Shown: positions 16,707 through 25,640, numbered from the stretch's first letter. The stretch: DNA of 64,000 nt from Cytophagales bacterium Alg240-R148 (GCA_900537185.1 LS999829.1:343683-407682), one strand, 5' to 3'. The notes: generated from the letters alone by a model not told the origin. Translations and numbers: made by a program.

Positions 16707-18611
16707 ATGGGTAGGCCCAACTGGGTGGGGTACCAATGGTGTGTTGGTTTGGTATTGTGCTGGATATTGGCAGTGTGCCCAAAGGCGAATGCACAAGAAG
16801 CCGACATACCCCAACTAGAAAAAGACTACAAAAATTTATTTGGGCTGGAAAAGCTAAAAGCTTTGAATAAAATTAGTGCTTACTACTACGATAGGAGTGC
16901 AAAAAAAGCACAAAAGTACGCCCGTCAGGCGGTTACCTTATCGGAAAACATATTCGTTGAAAGCAACAGCATAATTGATTTTAAAGAAAGACATGAACAA
17001 GCTTTTGCCTACATCATGTTGGGTAAAATTTTGTTTGATAGAAAAGTGTATTTTGACGCGCAAGACAACCTACAAGCCGGTAAAGTATTGTCTGATTCAA
17101 TTGAACATGTTGCCTATGCCAATGAGGCGGCGTATTACCTACAAAAAATTCAGGATCTCATCGATGCGGGAAAAATAAAAGAATCGTTCTTTTCTAAAAC
17201 TTTTGGGGATCTCAAGGTAGGGGAAGCCATCAACAGCACTTCTAAAGACCTGACCATACAAACAGAAATAAAGCTCGGTAAGAGCAGGGAAAAAAAGGGA
17301 GACTACCAAGGGGCCATAGACCACTACGAAAAAGTAATCAATTTGCTGCGCAACAAAGGAGATGCAGAAGGCATCAAAGCGTACCAAATAAAAATAGCGG
17401 TATTGTTGGATTCTTTGAACGACCATGTCCAGGCTCAGAAATTCTTAAATGAGGCACTAACTGCCATATCATCCGATACAACCGAAGAAATGGCCATGGA
17501 AAAGTTGGAAACTAAGTCCTATCCAACGGACAGACAAACAGCCGAGCAGGATAGTATCAATACCGCTTTAATAGCGGATCAAAACAAGTTAAAAACGTTT
17601 AAACAGCTAGCCGACGAATATGCCCTTGAAAAGGATTTTGAAAAATCACTGGCTTATGAAAAACGCTACCACGAATTGGCCCGTAAAATGGAAACGGACA
17701 GTTTGAGAACAGTAGCAGAAAGCAGCAGAGCCGAAAGGGACATTTTGCTTTTAAAACAACAAAAGAGAATTGCAGACCTGAATGTGAATGAAATTGAAAA
17801 GGAAAAGGAAAGGCAGGTAAAATACCGAAATATTTTAATGCTGGTAGCATTTCTAATACTTTCGAGTACGGTGGTGGTATACAAATCGTATTCGGCCAAA
17901 AAAAAGGAACATAAAAAATTAACGATCACCCACCAAGACCTACAAAAAACCAAAGGGAAGTTGGAGGATGCTGAACAGAAGATTGTACAGATGTTGAAGC
18001 AGCAAGTATCGGGAGATATAGCACAGGAATTGATTCAGCAGGGAACACAAGATTTGCAGTCGAGGTGTTTTGTCTGTGTAATGTTTTTAGACATTAGAAA
18101 TTTTACGGCCACAGCCGAAAAGCTGAGCCCAGAAGAGCTAATTGCCTATCAAAATGAAATGTTCGGTTTTATGATTGATGCAGTACAAGAACACCACGGC
18201 AACATCAACCAGCTGCTCGGAGATGGTTTCATGGCTACTTTTGGTGCGCCAGTTTCGCATGGCAATGATTGTGAAAATGCCTACCAAGCTTCTCTCCAAA
18301 TACTTGAAGAATTAAAAGTAAGAGGAGAAGCTGGAATCATACCTAAAATTAAAATTGGTATAGGTTTGCATGCGGGGTTTGTAGTTACGGGCAATGTGGG
18401 CAACGAATCCAGAAAGCAGTATTCTGTAACGGGCAACCCAGTGATTTTAGCTAGCCGATTGGAGCAAATGAACAAAACGTATAAAACCCAGCTGGTACTA
18501 TCAGAAGAAGTACACGAACGCCTAGCGCCTAACAGCCAACCTTCGGCCAGTTTTAGGAGTGTTCAGGTGAAAGGAAGAACAGAACCGATCAACATCATGG
18601 CATTTGAATAA
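16707..18611 (+). CDS. TPR membrane protein with class III nucleotide cyclase domain
   Basis: A 634-residue protein. It has a signal peptide (VLCWILAVCPKANAQ), TPR-like repeats (about 30-325), a coiled-coil rich in Lys/Glu, a membrane helix near 380-395 and a C-terminal class III adenylate/guanylate cyclase domain (about 450-634). Both metal-binding aspartates are present (D462 in FLDIRNFT; D506 in GDGFMATFG), as is R584. The asparagine normally found in G-D-x-V-N-x-A-S-R is replaced by isoleucine (I580) and the preceding G-D by G-N, so activity or base specificity may be altered. The ATG at 16707 was chosen over the GTG at 16674 because AAAAGGA lies at good distance before it. Confidence 0.85.
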   Translation: MGRPNWVGYQWCVGLVLCWILAVCPKANAQEADIPQLEKDYKNLFGLEKLKALNKISAYYYDRSAKKAQKYARQAVTLSENIFVESNSIIDFKERHEQAFAYIMLGKILFDRKVYFDAQDNLQAGKVLSDSIEHVAYANEAAYYLQKIQDLIDAGKIKESFFSKTFGDLKVGEAINSTSKDLTIQTEIKLGKSREKKGDYQGAIDHYEKVINLLRNKGDAEGIKAYQIKIAVLLDSLNDHVQAQKFLNEALTAISSDTTEEMAMEKLETKSYPTDRQTAEQDSINTALIADQNKLKTFKQLADEYALEKDFEKSLAYEKRYHELARKMETDSLRTVAESSRAERDILLLKQQKRIADLNVNEIEKEKERQVKYRNILMLVAFLILSSTVVVYKSYSAKKKEHKKLTITHQDLQKTKGKLEDAEQKIVQMLKQQVSGDIAQELIQQGTQDLQSRCFVCVMFLDIRNFTATAEKLSPEELIAYQNEMFGFMIDAVQEHHGNINQLLGDGFMATFGAPVSHGNDCENAYQASLQILEELKVRGEAGIIPKIKIGIGLHAGFVVTGNVGNESRKQYSVTGNPVILASRLEQMNKTYKTQLVLSEEVHERLAPNSQPSASFRSVQVKGRTEPINIMAFE

Positions 18612-18697
18612 AAATATTGGGTTAGGTCCAACTTTAATTGGTTGGGTACGAGTTTTTCAAAATTTTCAAAGCAAAAATTCCGCAAGAATCGGGTTTT

Positions 18698-18724
18698 TTG
18701 CCAGGAGATGTGCTGTTATTTTTG
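18698..18724 (+). promoter_or_regulatory. Candidate Bacteroidota promoter for the alkylation-repair genes
   Basis: A TATTTTTG box (18717-18724) fits the Bacteroidota TAnnTTTG element, and a TTG sits at 18698-18700. The spacing of 16 bases is shorter than the usual 19 or so, which lowers confidence. The box is 19 bases before the ATG at 18744 and so also supports that start. Confidence 0.35.
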
Positions 18725-18743
18725 TATTATTAAAACTTCTCAA

Positions 18744-19586
18744 ATGACAGATCAAAATACCATTAATTTCCAAAGAATTGCCCAAGCAATTGCCTTTATA
18801 AGGGAAAATTTCAAATCACAACCTTCTTTGGAGCAAGTGGCATCTCAAGTACACCTGAGCCCGTTTCATTTTCAGCGCTTGTTCCATGAATGGGCCGGCG
18901 TGAGCCCAAAAAAATTCATGCAATACACCAGTGTGCAATATGCCAAACAGCTGCTTCAAGAAAAAAAAGTGAGCTTGTTTGATGCAGCCGACCAGACTGG
19001 TTTGTCTGGAACAGGGCGTTTGCACGACTTGTTTGTGACCATAGAAGGCATGACTCCCGGAGAATTTAAAAATGGAGGAAAAAACTTAACCATTAATTAC
19101 AGCCTTTTTGCAAGCCCTTTTGGGAAGTTGTTGGTGGCTTCTACACACAAGGGCATTTGTTACATGGCATTTGTGCAAGACGATAAAGAAGCTATTGGAC
19201 ATTTAAAGAGCCGCTATTCGGATGCCGTTTGGACAGAAAAAGCAGATGCCCTACAAGAAGGAGCTTTGGATATTTTTCACCGCGATTGGAGCAAGTTGAG
19301 TCAAATAAAATTGCACCTGCAAGGTACTGCCTTCCAACTTAAGGTCTGGGAGAGTTTGTTGAAAATCCCAAAGGGAGCACTCAGCACTTATGGAAAAATC
19401 GCTGCCGATATTGACCAACCCAAGGCATCCAGGGCAGTAGGCACTGCCATTGGCAACAACCCTATCGCATTTCTTATTCCATGCCACCGCGTAATTCAAT
19501 CTTCTGGAAACCTTGGTGGGTACCGATGGGGCACCACCAGAAAATCGGCTATCATTGGTTGGGAAGCAGCCCAAATTCAAGTTTAA
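18744..19586 (+). CDS. Fused AraC-type regulator and methylated-DNA-protein cysteine methyltransferase (Ada-like)
   Basis: A 280-residue protein. Residues about 5-105 form an AraC-type HTH (LEQVASQVHLSPFHFQRLFHEWAGVSPKKFMQY). Residues about 115-280 form the O6-alkylguanine-DNA alkyltransferase, with the acceptor PCHRVI at Cys247 and the Asn-hinge pattern VGTAIGNNPIAFLI just before it. The N-terminal zinc-binding methyl-phosphotriester domain of E. coli Ada is absent, so the activating signal cannot be the Ada Cys-methylation mechanism and may be direct. It heads a run with a 2OG-Fe oxygenase and AlkB, forming an alkylation damage repair cluster. Confidence 0.9.
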   Translation: MTDQNTINFQRIAQAIAFIRENFKSQPSLEQVASQVHLSPFHFQRLFHEWAGVSPKKFMQYTSVQYAKQLLQEKKVSLFDAADQTGLSGTGRLHDLFVTIEGMTPGEFKNGGKNLTINYSLFASPFGKLLVASTHKGICYMAFVQDDKEAIGHLKSRYSDAVWTEKADALQEGALDIFHRDWSKLSQIKLHLQGTAFQLKVWESLLKIPKGALSTYGKIAADIDQPKASRAVGTAIGNNPIAFLIPCHRVIQSSGNLGGYRWGTTRKSAIIGWEAAQIQV

Positions 19587-19639
19587 GAGGCTGCTATTTT
19601 ATTATTACCCAAAACAAATACCAATAATTTTACTTTTTT

Positions 19640-20368
19640 ATGATGCCAAATAGGAAAAACCCCGTGCAAAAATCGGTAGAAGCCGTAGACTGGACCTTGG
19701 CCATTGATAAGTTGCACCGCCGTGGCCATGTTACAGTTTCGGGCTTTATTAACAGGCAAGAATGTGAAGACATAAAACAAATGTACAACCGCTCCTTTGG
19801 GTTTAGAAAAGAAGTATCGATGGAGCGTTATCGTTTTGGTGTTGGCCATTACAAATACTTTGATTACCCCTTGCCTGAAACCATTCAAAACATCCGCGCA
19901 ACAGTTTATCCACGTTTAGTAGAAGCAGCCAACTTTTGGATGAAAGCACTAAAAATAGGCCAACATTACCCAGCCAAACACAGCGATTTTATTCAGCAAT
20001 GTCGGTTACAAGGACAGTCCAAACCAACTGCTTTAATTTTGAGATATGAAGCGAAAGGGCATAATACCTTGCACCAGGATATTTACGGTCCGGTTTATTT
20101 TCCTTTCCAACTGGTTTTGTTTTTGGACGAACCAGGCGTAGATTATACCGGCGGGGCTTTTGTAATGACCCAGCAAATACCTAGAGCCCAAAGCAAGCCC
20201 ATTGTATTGCAACCTAAAAAGGGAGATATGCTCCTTTTTACTACTAACTTTAGGCCTATCAAAGGAAACAAAGGATACTATTGGGCCAATATAAAACACG
20301 GGGTGTCTGAGGTGATAAGCGGAAAGCGGCACACCCTTGGTATTATTTTCCACGATGCCACCAATTGA
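19640..20368 (+). CDS. 2OG-Fe(II) oxygenase in alkylation-repair cluster
   Basis: A 242-residue protein with the double-stranded beta-helix pattern of Fe(II)/2-oxoglutarate dioxygenases. The iron ligands appear as H145 and D147 (LHQDIYGPVYFPFQLVLFLD) and H220 (IKHGVSEVISGKRHTLGIIFHDA). The Arg in GKRHTLG is well placed to bind 2-oxoglutarate. It lies between the Ada-like gene (53 bp upstream) and AlkB (18 bp downstream), so it is probably co-transcribed. It is not itself an AlkB homologue by motif. A role in repair or modification of alkylated DNA or protein is inferred from the neighbourhood. Confidence 0.85.
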   Translation: MMPNRKNPVQKSVEAVDWTLAIDKLHRRGHVTVSGFINRQECEDIKQMYNRSFGFRKEVSMERYRFGVGHYKYFDYPLPETIQNIRATVYPRLVEAANFWMKALKIGQHYPAKHSDFIQQCRLQGQSKPTALILRYEAKGHNTLHQDIYGPVYFPFQLVLFLDEPGVDYTGGAFVMTQQIPRAQSKPIVLQPKKGDMLLFTTNFRPIKGNKGYYWANIKHGVSEVISGKRHTLGIIFHDATN

Positions 20369-20386
20369 ATTACCTTAAAAAGAGCA

Positions 20387-20998
20387 ATGGAATTATTTGA
20401 TTTTAAAGCAGATCCGGAAAAAAATTGGCTCCCAATGGATGGAAACGTACATTATTACGGTAAAATCATGGATCATGAACAAGCCAACCAATACTACCAA
20501 CAATTGATGGATGGCATTGCGTGGCGCAACGACGAAGCAGTTATGTATGGTAAAAAAATTACCACCAAACGAAAAGTAGCTTGGTATGGAGCAAAGGCTT
20601 TTGAATACAGCTATTCCAATACTACCAAACTGGCCTTGCCATGGACAAACACTCTTTTAGAATTAAAAACTTTGGTGGAACAAGAGTCGGAAGAAAGGTT
20701 TAATTCGTGTTTGCTCAACTTGTACCACAATGGTAGCGAAGGCATGGCATGGCACAGCGATGGCGAAAAAGATTTGAAAAAACATGGGGCAATTGCCTCT
20801 GTTAGTTTAGGAGCAGAAAGAAAATTTGCTTTTAAACACAAAACAACCAAAGAAAAGGTGGAATTGTATTTAGAGCATGGTAGTTTGTTAATAATGAAAG
20901 GGACCACCCAAGACCATTGGATGCATCGGCTGCCTCCAACAAAAAAAATTGACCAACCCCGGGTCAATTTAACATTCAGAACCATAGAGGAAAAATAA
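20387..20998 (+). CDS. alkB: AlkB-type alpha-ketoglutarate-dependent DNA repair dioxygenase
   Basis: A 203-residue protein that should oxidatively demethylate N1-methyladenine or N3-methylcytosine. The AlkB hallmarks are visible: WYGAKAFEYSYS, FNSCLLNLYHNGSEGMAWHSDGE with the iron ligands H123 and D125, SLGAERKFAFKH, and the distal H and RVNLTFR at the C-terminus. Size and order match the bacterial/human ABH2-3 type rather than E. coli AlkB. It is the third gene of the repair run that starts at 18744 and starts 18 bp after the oxygenase gene. Confidence 0.92.
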   Translation: MELFDFKADPEKNWLPMDGNVHYYGKIMDHEQANQYYQQLMDGIAWRNDEAVMYGKKITTKRKVAWYGAKAFEYSYSNTTKLALPWTNTLLELKTLVEQESEERFNSCLLNLYHNGSEGMAWHSDGEKDLKKHGAIASVSLGAERKFAFKHKTTKEKVELYLEHGSLLIMKGTTQDHWMHRLPPTKKIDQPRVNLTFRTIEEK

Positions 20999-21103
20999 GT
21001 AAAACAATGGTAGCTGGTTTTAATTTCTCTATGAGAAAGGGGGTAAAATTTGTACATTGCCTTAAGAAATTTTGCAAAAATAAAAGCGAAAATAAGAAAG
21101 GGT

Positions 21104-22357
21104 ATGAAAGGGTATTGCTGCATATTTTTAGTATTGATAAGTTCTTTAGCGGGGGCACAAGTCCAACAATTGCACCCAACGTTGGTAGAGAGCTTGTCTT
21201 TTAGCCTGGAAGGAGAAAAAGCCTTTGAAAAAAATTTGGCAGCTTTCGGAGCTGTAATGGAAAAACTTAACGCCGGAACTAAGGAAGAAGACCTTAGCAC
21301 AGAAGAAATAAAATTACTAAATGAAACTGACGAGGCATCTGGTGGGTATTGGGCAGCGGACAGAGCTGGTTGCAGCTGGTACTGTGGCGGCGGGCCCAAC
21401 AAGGTAACGGCATCTTCTTATTTGAATGCGCAAGGAAACAACCAATATGGACCACAAAACGCCCATGATTTGGATTATAAAACTGCTTGGGTAGAAGGCC
21501 GCGCTGGATATGGTATTGGAGAGTATTTGCTGTATACTTTTGCAGCAGAAGCACCGAGAATAACCACGATAATTGTGGCCAATGGCTATGTAAAAAGTGA
21601 AGCCGCTTGGAAAAACAATTCTAGGGTTAAACAACTCAAAATGTATGTTAACAACCAAGAAGTGGCCATTTTAAATTTAAAAGACCAGCGAGCCAAACAA
21701 TCTTTTGAAGTGGATGCCATTGGCAACAACAACCGGTCTGATTGGGATGCACTTAAGAATGCAGCGCCGTGGTCCATAAAATTCGAAATTTTGGATGTAT
21801 ACAAAGGGTTAAAATACGATGACGTAGCATTGTCCGAAGTTTTTTTTGATGGGCTGGACGTACACTGTTTTGCAGCCGGTACAAAAGTGTTGCTGTCGGA
21901 TCGCAGCGAAAAAAACATCGAGGCCTTAATGCCAGGAGATTCTGTTATGGGTTACAACATAAAATCTGGTACAATGGAGGCTTATGAGATCGAAAAATTG
22001 GAGCAAGCAGCCCACAGCCACCTGGTACAGTACCAATTCAAGAGTGGCCGTACAATAACCGCTACCCATGACCATCCATTTTATGTGAAGGGCAAAGGAT
22101 GGGCAGCGTTGCACCCAAAACAAACACAACAGTACCGAGGGTTGGAGCAAGTCCAATTAATTGAAATAGGGGATGAGTTGGTTAGTAGCAACGGGGCAGC
22201 ACAATTAACAGGCATGGTGTTCATGAATGAAGGCCAAACAACGTACACCATTTCAAAACTAAAAGGAGGCAATAATTTCATAGCCAATGGTTTGGTGGTT
22301 GGGGTAGAAGAGCAGAAAGAGGTTGTACATAAAAAGTATATAAAAAGTACCGATTAA
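21104..22357 (+). CDS. Secreted protein with glycan-binding-like domain and C-terminal Hint domain
   Basis: A 417-residue protein. A signal peptide (about 1-20) is followed by a helical segment, then a beta-rich domain (about 80-250) resembling the discoidin-like NADase-type glycan-binding fold (SYLNAQGNNQYGPQNAHDLDYKTAWVEG at about 105-135). Residues about 254-405 form a Hint (Hedgehog/intein) domain: Cys255 in HCFAAGTKVLL, block B TATHDHPF, and a final NNFIANGLVVG. The terminal His-Asn pair needed for intein C-terminal cleavage is absent, so only the N-S acyl shift half is supported. There is no toxin downstream in the same frame. The ATG at 21104 is preferred over a TTG at 21050 because it begins the signal peptide. 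Confidence 0.8.
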   Translation: MKGYCCIFLVLISSLAGAQVQQLHPTLVESLSFSLEGEKAFEKNLAAFGAVMEKLNAGTKEEDLSTEEIKLLNETDEASGGYWAADRAGCSWYCGGGPNKVTASSYLNAQGNNQYGPQNAHDLDYKTAWVEGRAGYGIGEYLLYTFAAEAPRITTIIVANGYVKSEAAWKNNSRVKQLKMYVNNQEVAILNLKDQRAKQSFEVDAIGNNNRSDWDALKNAAPWSIKFEILDVYKGLKYDDVALSEVFFDGLDVHCFAAGTKVLLSDRSEKNIEALMPGDSVMGYNIKSGTMEAYEIEKLEQAAHSHLVQYQFKSGRTITATHDHPFYVKGKGWAALHPKQTQQYRGLEQVQLIEIGDELVSSNGAAQLTGMVFMNEGQTTYTISKLKGGNNFIANGLVVGVEEQKEVVHKKYIKSTD

Positions 22358-22395
22358 ATAGAGGCGTTAAAGGAACAGAAGTAAATTTTTAACCT

Positions 22396-23124
22396 ATGAA
22401 AACGAAACATTTTTTTCTGGTGGGTATGGCCACTTTGATTTTTAACAGTTGTACAGTTTCTGAAAAAGAAAAAACCAAAGCGTACCATCCATCCAGCGTG
22501 CAAGTAGCAGGAGCAATGAAAAATGTGATGCGCAAAGGTCAATTGCAAGACCGCATTGCCTTAGACACTATTAAAGATAAAAAAGGAGTGTACGGCCTTG
22601 GCCCAAACAGTCATTTAAGGGGGGAGTTGCTGGTGATGGATGGTCAAGTGTATGTTTCTAAAGTGGGCATCGATTCTAGTATGGTTGTTGAAACAATTAC
22701 AAATGGCGCTGCGCCGTTTTTTGTCTATGCAAAGGTTTCGGACTGGAAAGCAGTACCAATGCCAGAGGAAATTAAGAACATCGAACAGCTGCAGAATTTT
22801 CTTGAACAGATTACAAAAGATATTAAAACCCCCTTTGCCTTTAGGCTGGCTGGGCAAGTGGCACATGCCAGCATACACATTCAAAACCTACCGAAGGGAA
22901 CCCGCGTGACTTCTCCACAAGAAGCCCACCAAGGGCAAAAGAGTTATAAGTTGGTTGAAGAGCCAGTGGAGGTCCTTGGATTTTATTCCACACAGCACCA
23001 AGGGGTATTTACCCACCACGATTCCTATATACACATGCATTTGATAAACGAGGACAAGAGCAAAATGGGGCATTTGGATGGGTTGGAAATGGAGGAAATG
23101 GTATTGTATCTTCCTAAAGACTAA
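22396..23124 (+). CDS. Secreted acetolactate-decarboxylase-like lipoprotein
   Basis: A 242-residue protein with a lipoprotein signal (lipobox FNSC near residue 19). It resembles alpha-acetolactate decarboxylase: LRGELLVMDGQVYV matches the GELxxLDGxxY segment (Glu77), FAFRLAG supplies the Arg (R150), and SYIHMHLINEDKSKMGH places three His at 213, 215 and 226. That spacing (2 and 11) equals the zinc ligands of the Bacillus enzyme as I recall them. The protein ends soon after, so the enzyme's C-terminal catalytic Glu has no evident counterpart. It lies 38 bp after the Hint-domain gene. An extracytoplasmic location is unusual for the cytosolic butanediol pathway. Confidence 0.75.
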   Translation: MKTKHFFLVGMATLIFNSCTVSEKEKTKAYHPSSVQVAGAMKNVMRKGQLQDRIALDTIKDKKGVYGLGPNSHLRGELLVMDGQVYVSKVGIDSSMVVETITNGAAPFFVYAKVSDWKAVPMPEEIKNIEQLQNFLEQITKDIKTPFAFRLAGQVAHASIHIQNLPKGTRVTSPQEAHQGQKSYKLVEEPVEVLGFYSTQHQGVFTHHDSYIHMHLINEDKSKMGHLDGLEMEEMVLYLPKD

Positions 23125-23301
23125 ATAAATTCAACTACCGACTTTGGTATTTTAGTCCACCATTTAGGCTGACTTTGAAATTAAATCTCTGAACATTTCA
23201 ATTTGTCTTCTGCAATTGTTAGTTTTAGTATAAGGGCTTTAGCTTCAGAATACTAAGAACTATTTTAACTATCACAAGGCCTAGCTATGATAATTTTAAA
23301 T

Positions 23302-24744
23302 ATGAGCAACAAGAATTTATTTTTTGCACTTTTTATGGTGTTGGTGCCATTGGCAACCATCCATGCCCAATCCAAAAAACAACCCAATGTGGTAATTGTA
23401 TTCATGGATAATTTTGGTTGGGGAGAACCGGGATTCAATGGTGGAGGCATTATTAGAGGGGCCGCCACACCACAAATGGACAAATTGGCCAGCGAAGGCT
23501 TAAAATTAACCAATTTTAATGTGGAAGTTCAGTGTACGCCTTCGCGCAGTGCACTCATGACAGGCAGGTATGCAATAAGAAGTGGCAATGGAACAGTACC
23601 TATGGGAGAAGGCGTGTATGGTTTGATGCAATGGGAAGTGACCATGGCAGAAATGTTGGCCGATCAAGGGTATGCTACCGGTATGTTTGGAAAATGGCAT
23701 TTGGGCAGAACCAAAGGCAGGTATCCAACCGACCAAGGTTTTGATGAATGGTATGGGGTGCCCAACTCAACGGATGAATCGGTTTATGCTTCCATGCCTG
23801 GCTTTAAAGAAAGCAAACTCCCTGAGACCTATGTGATGGAATCTACTAAGGGAAATGTGCCTACTAAGATTAGGCCCTACCGATTGGACTACAGGCCATT
23901 GATAGACAGGGACCTAACAGACAAAGCAAAAGACTTTATGAGCAGAAGTGTACAATCCAAGAAGCCATTCTTTTTGTATTTGCCCTATACTGCCACCCAC
24001 TTTCCTACCATGCCCCATCCTGATTTTGATGGCAAGTCTGGCAATGGCCCTTGGGCGGATTTGCTGATGCAAATTGACAGTTATCTTGGTGAATTGCAGC
24101 AAAAAATCGATGAACTGGGTGTTGCGGATAATACCATCTTCATTTTTACAGCCGACAACGGTCCAGAAGCAGGCAGTTATGGTGGCACCAACCTAACCGT
24201 TGAAACAACGGTGCAAGGTTCGGCAGGGCCATGGAGGGGCACGCTTTTTACTGGTTTTGAAGGAGCATTGAGGGTACCTTTTGTTGTGAAGTGGCCCAAT
24301 AAAATTAAGGCAGGTTCGGTGAGTGACGAAATTGTGCACGCCATGGATTTATTCCCAACCATTGCCAAGTTGGCCGGAGGCAAAGTGCCAGAAGACCGAA
24401 TAATTGACGGCATTGAAATGAGTGACTTTTTTCTTGGCAAGCAGCAGCAGTCTGGCCGCGATGGATTTGTAGTGTACATGGGCAACGATATTTTTGGTGT
24501 TAAATGGAGAAACTGGAAATTACATTTTGCGGAACAAGAAGGGTGGAACACGGTTAAAAATAATTATACGATGCCCAAAGTATATAATTTGTACAACGAC
24601 CCTCAAGAGCGCAACAATGTTTTGTTTCCGCACACTTGGGTTCCTAAAGCAGCATTAAAGCAGCTCACCAAACACGTGGTTTCTTTGAAACAAAATCCCC
24701 CTATAAAAGCAGGGCAGCTAGACCCTTACAAGCCTAAAGAATAG
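23302..24744 (+). CDS. Secreted formylglycine-dependent sulfatase (arylsulfatase family)
   Basis: A 480-residue protein with a signal peptide (about 3-22). The sulfatase signature CTPSRSALMTGR at Cys78 is the C-x-P-x-R motif that is converted to formylglycine. The metal-binding N-terminal Asp-Asn (FMDNFGWGEPG), GKWHLGR and TADNGPE are also present. It would hydrolyse sulfate esters, for example on polysaccharides or aromatic compounds, in the periplasm. The start at 23302 was preferred over 23287 because it places a charged N-terminus before the signal core. The second sulfatase at 36436 is of a different subfamily. A maturation enzyme is not in this window. Confidence 0.92.
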   Translation: MSNKNLFFALFMVLVPLATIHAQSKKQPNVVIVFMDNFGWGEPGFNGGGIIRGAATPQMDKLASEGLKLTNFNVEVQCTPSRSALMTGRYAIRSGNGTVPMGEGVYGLMQWEVTMAEMLADQGYATGMFGKWHLGRTKGRYPTDQGFDEWYGVPNSTDESVYASMPGFKESKLPETYVMESTKGNVPTKIRPYRLDYRPLIDRDLTDKAKDFMSRSVQSKKPFFLYLPYTATHFPTMPHPDFDGKSGNGPWADLLMQIDSYLGELQQKIDELGVADNTIFIFTADNGPEAGSYGGTNLTVETTVQGSAGPWRGTLFTGFEGALRVPFVVKWPNKIKAGSVSDEIVHAMDLFPTIAKLAGGKVPEDRIIDGIEMSDFFLGKQQQSGRDGFVVYMGNDIFGVKWRNWKLHFAEQEGWNTVKNNYTMPKVYNLYNDPQERNNVLFPHTWVPKAALKQLTKHVVSLKQNPPIKAGQLDPYKPKE

Positions 24745-24767
24745 TTTAAAACATTAAAAATGGTCCT

Positions 24768-25313
24768 ATGAAAGTTAAATATGGTATTCTAGTCTTTACT
24801 CTGATAATGATTTTTGGCGAACTTAACGCACAATTGATTTCTTCAGATGGTAAAATTATGGGGCAAGATTTCAAAGAATTAACCTATGAACAAGCCGTAA
24901 AAATGATTTCTAAGTATTCGTACAAAAAATCAATAGAGCATACCAAGTACATCAAATGGGACGATAGAGAAGCGGTAATGATTAAAAGCAATGCCTATGA
25001 CATCCGATACGAGGGCAAAAAATACCACATAGAAATTAGAGGGCGTTCGGAACAGTTTTTATTTGAAATGTCAACCAATCGCAGCAACAAATTGGATGTG
25101 TACCAAGAAGTTGTATTGGGCCATAGCAAAATGGAGTCGCTTCCCTTCGACTACCAAGAAGACAATGTGTTGGAGATGGTAGATTCTAAAGGGAAACATT
25201 TGATTTTGCTACCCTATCAAGATATTTATGTTGGTATTGCAGGTACTTGGTTGGAGTTGAATTATGATTTGTTGGATAAGAAAAGGGTTAGTAAGTTGGT
25301 TTGGAGGAAGTAG
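24768..25313 (+). CDS. Hypothetical secreted protein
   Basis: A 181-residue protein with a signal peptide (MKVKYGILVFTLIMIFGELNAQ) followed by a soluble domain of about 155 residues rich in Lys, Tyr and acidic residues. No family is recognised. It begins 23 bp after the sulfatase stop and is probably co-transcribed with it. Downstream begins the non-coding repeat that marks the edge of the accessory island. Confidence 0.65.
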   Translation: MKVKYGILVFTLIMIFGELNAQLISSDGKIMGQDFKELTYEQAVKMISKYSYKKSIEHTKYIKWDDREAVMIKSNAYDIRYEGKKYHIEIRGRSEQFLFEMSTNRSNKLDVYQEVVLGHSKMESLPFDYQEDNVLEMVDSKGKHLILLPYQDIYVGIAGTWLELNYDLLDKKRVSKLVWRK

Positions 25314-25355
25314 ATAGAGGGGTTTTTTCTTTTTTTATTTGGGTTAAATGTTTTT

Positions 25356-25640
25356 AGTTTCGCTTTTTTTTGGTTCGATTTATTAGTGGTGGGTTTTCTT
25401 TTATTTGGGGTTGTTTTTTTTCTGGGGTGGCCCAGGGACCAGTTTTTGCTTTTTTCTTGATAAAAAACCAAAGCAAAAAATCAAGACTGCTTTTAAATGG
25501 CTAAAAATAAGCCTCGTTGCACAGTGGAAATTCAGAAACTCGCCCTCTTGCGCAGGGCCAACGCTGCTCAAACAGCTGAATTTCGGGATCGTTATGACTT
25601 AGGCTTATTTTCTTGACGCCATTTAAAAGAGGTCGGAAAT
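25356..25640. repeat. Non-coding leader repeat, copy A
   Basis: This T-rich block is shared with 62875-63200. The left part (25356-25486: TTCGATT, then GGTGGGTTTTCTTTTATTTG, TTTCTGGGGTGGCCCAG, ending CAAAAAATCAAGA) and the right part (from about 25564: GCTCAAACAGCTGAATTTCG to TTTAAAAGAGGTCGG) match closely. The middle differs. Copy A also has GAAATTCAG at 25528 mirrored by CTGAATTTC at 25576, an imperfect hairpin. Both copies stand ahead of tyrosine-recombinase sequence: a broken one here and an intact one on the right. Open frames over it are unlikely to be genes. Confidence 0.75.

Noticed and set aside
25376..25388. TTCGATT/GGTTCGA-like strings resembling a tRNA T-loop
   Set aside because: They lie in the leader repeat, and no acceptor, D or anticodon stem can be built around them.
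25262..25602. Open frames over the T-rich leader repeat (FFFWGGPG-type peptides)
   Set aside because: They follow a non-coding repeat present in two copies with frame-breaking differences; the peptides are low complexity.
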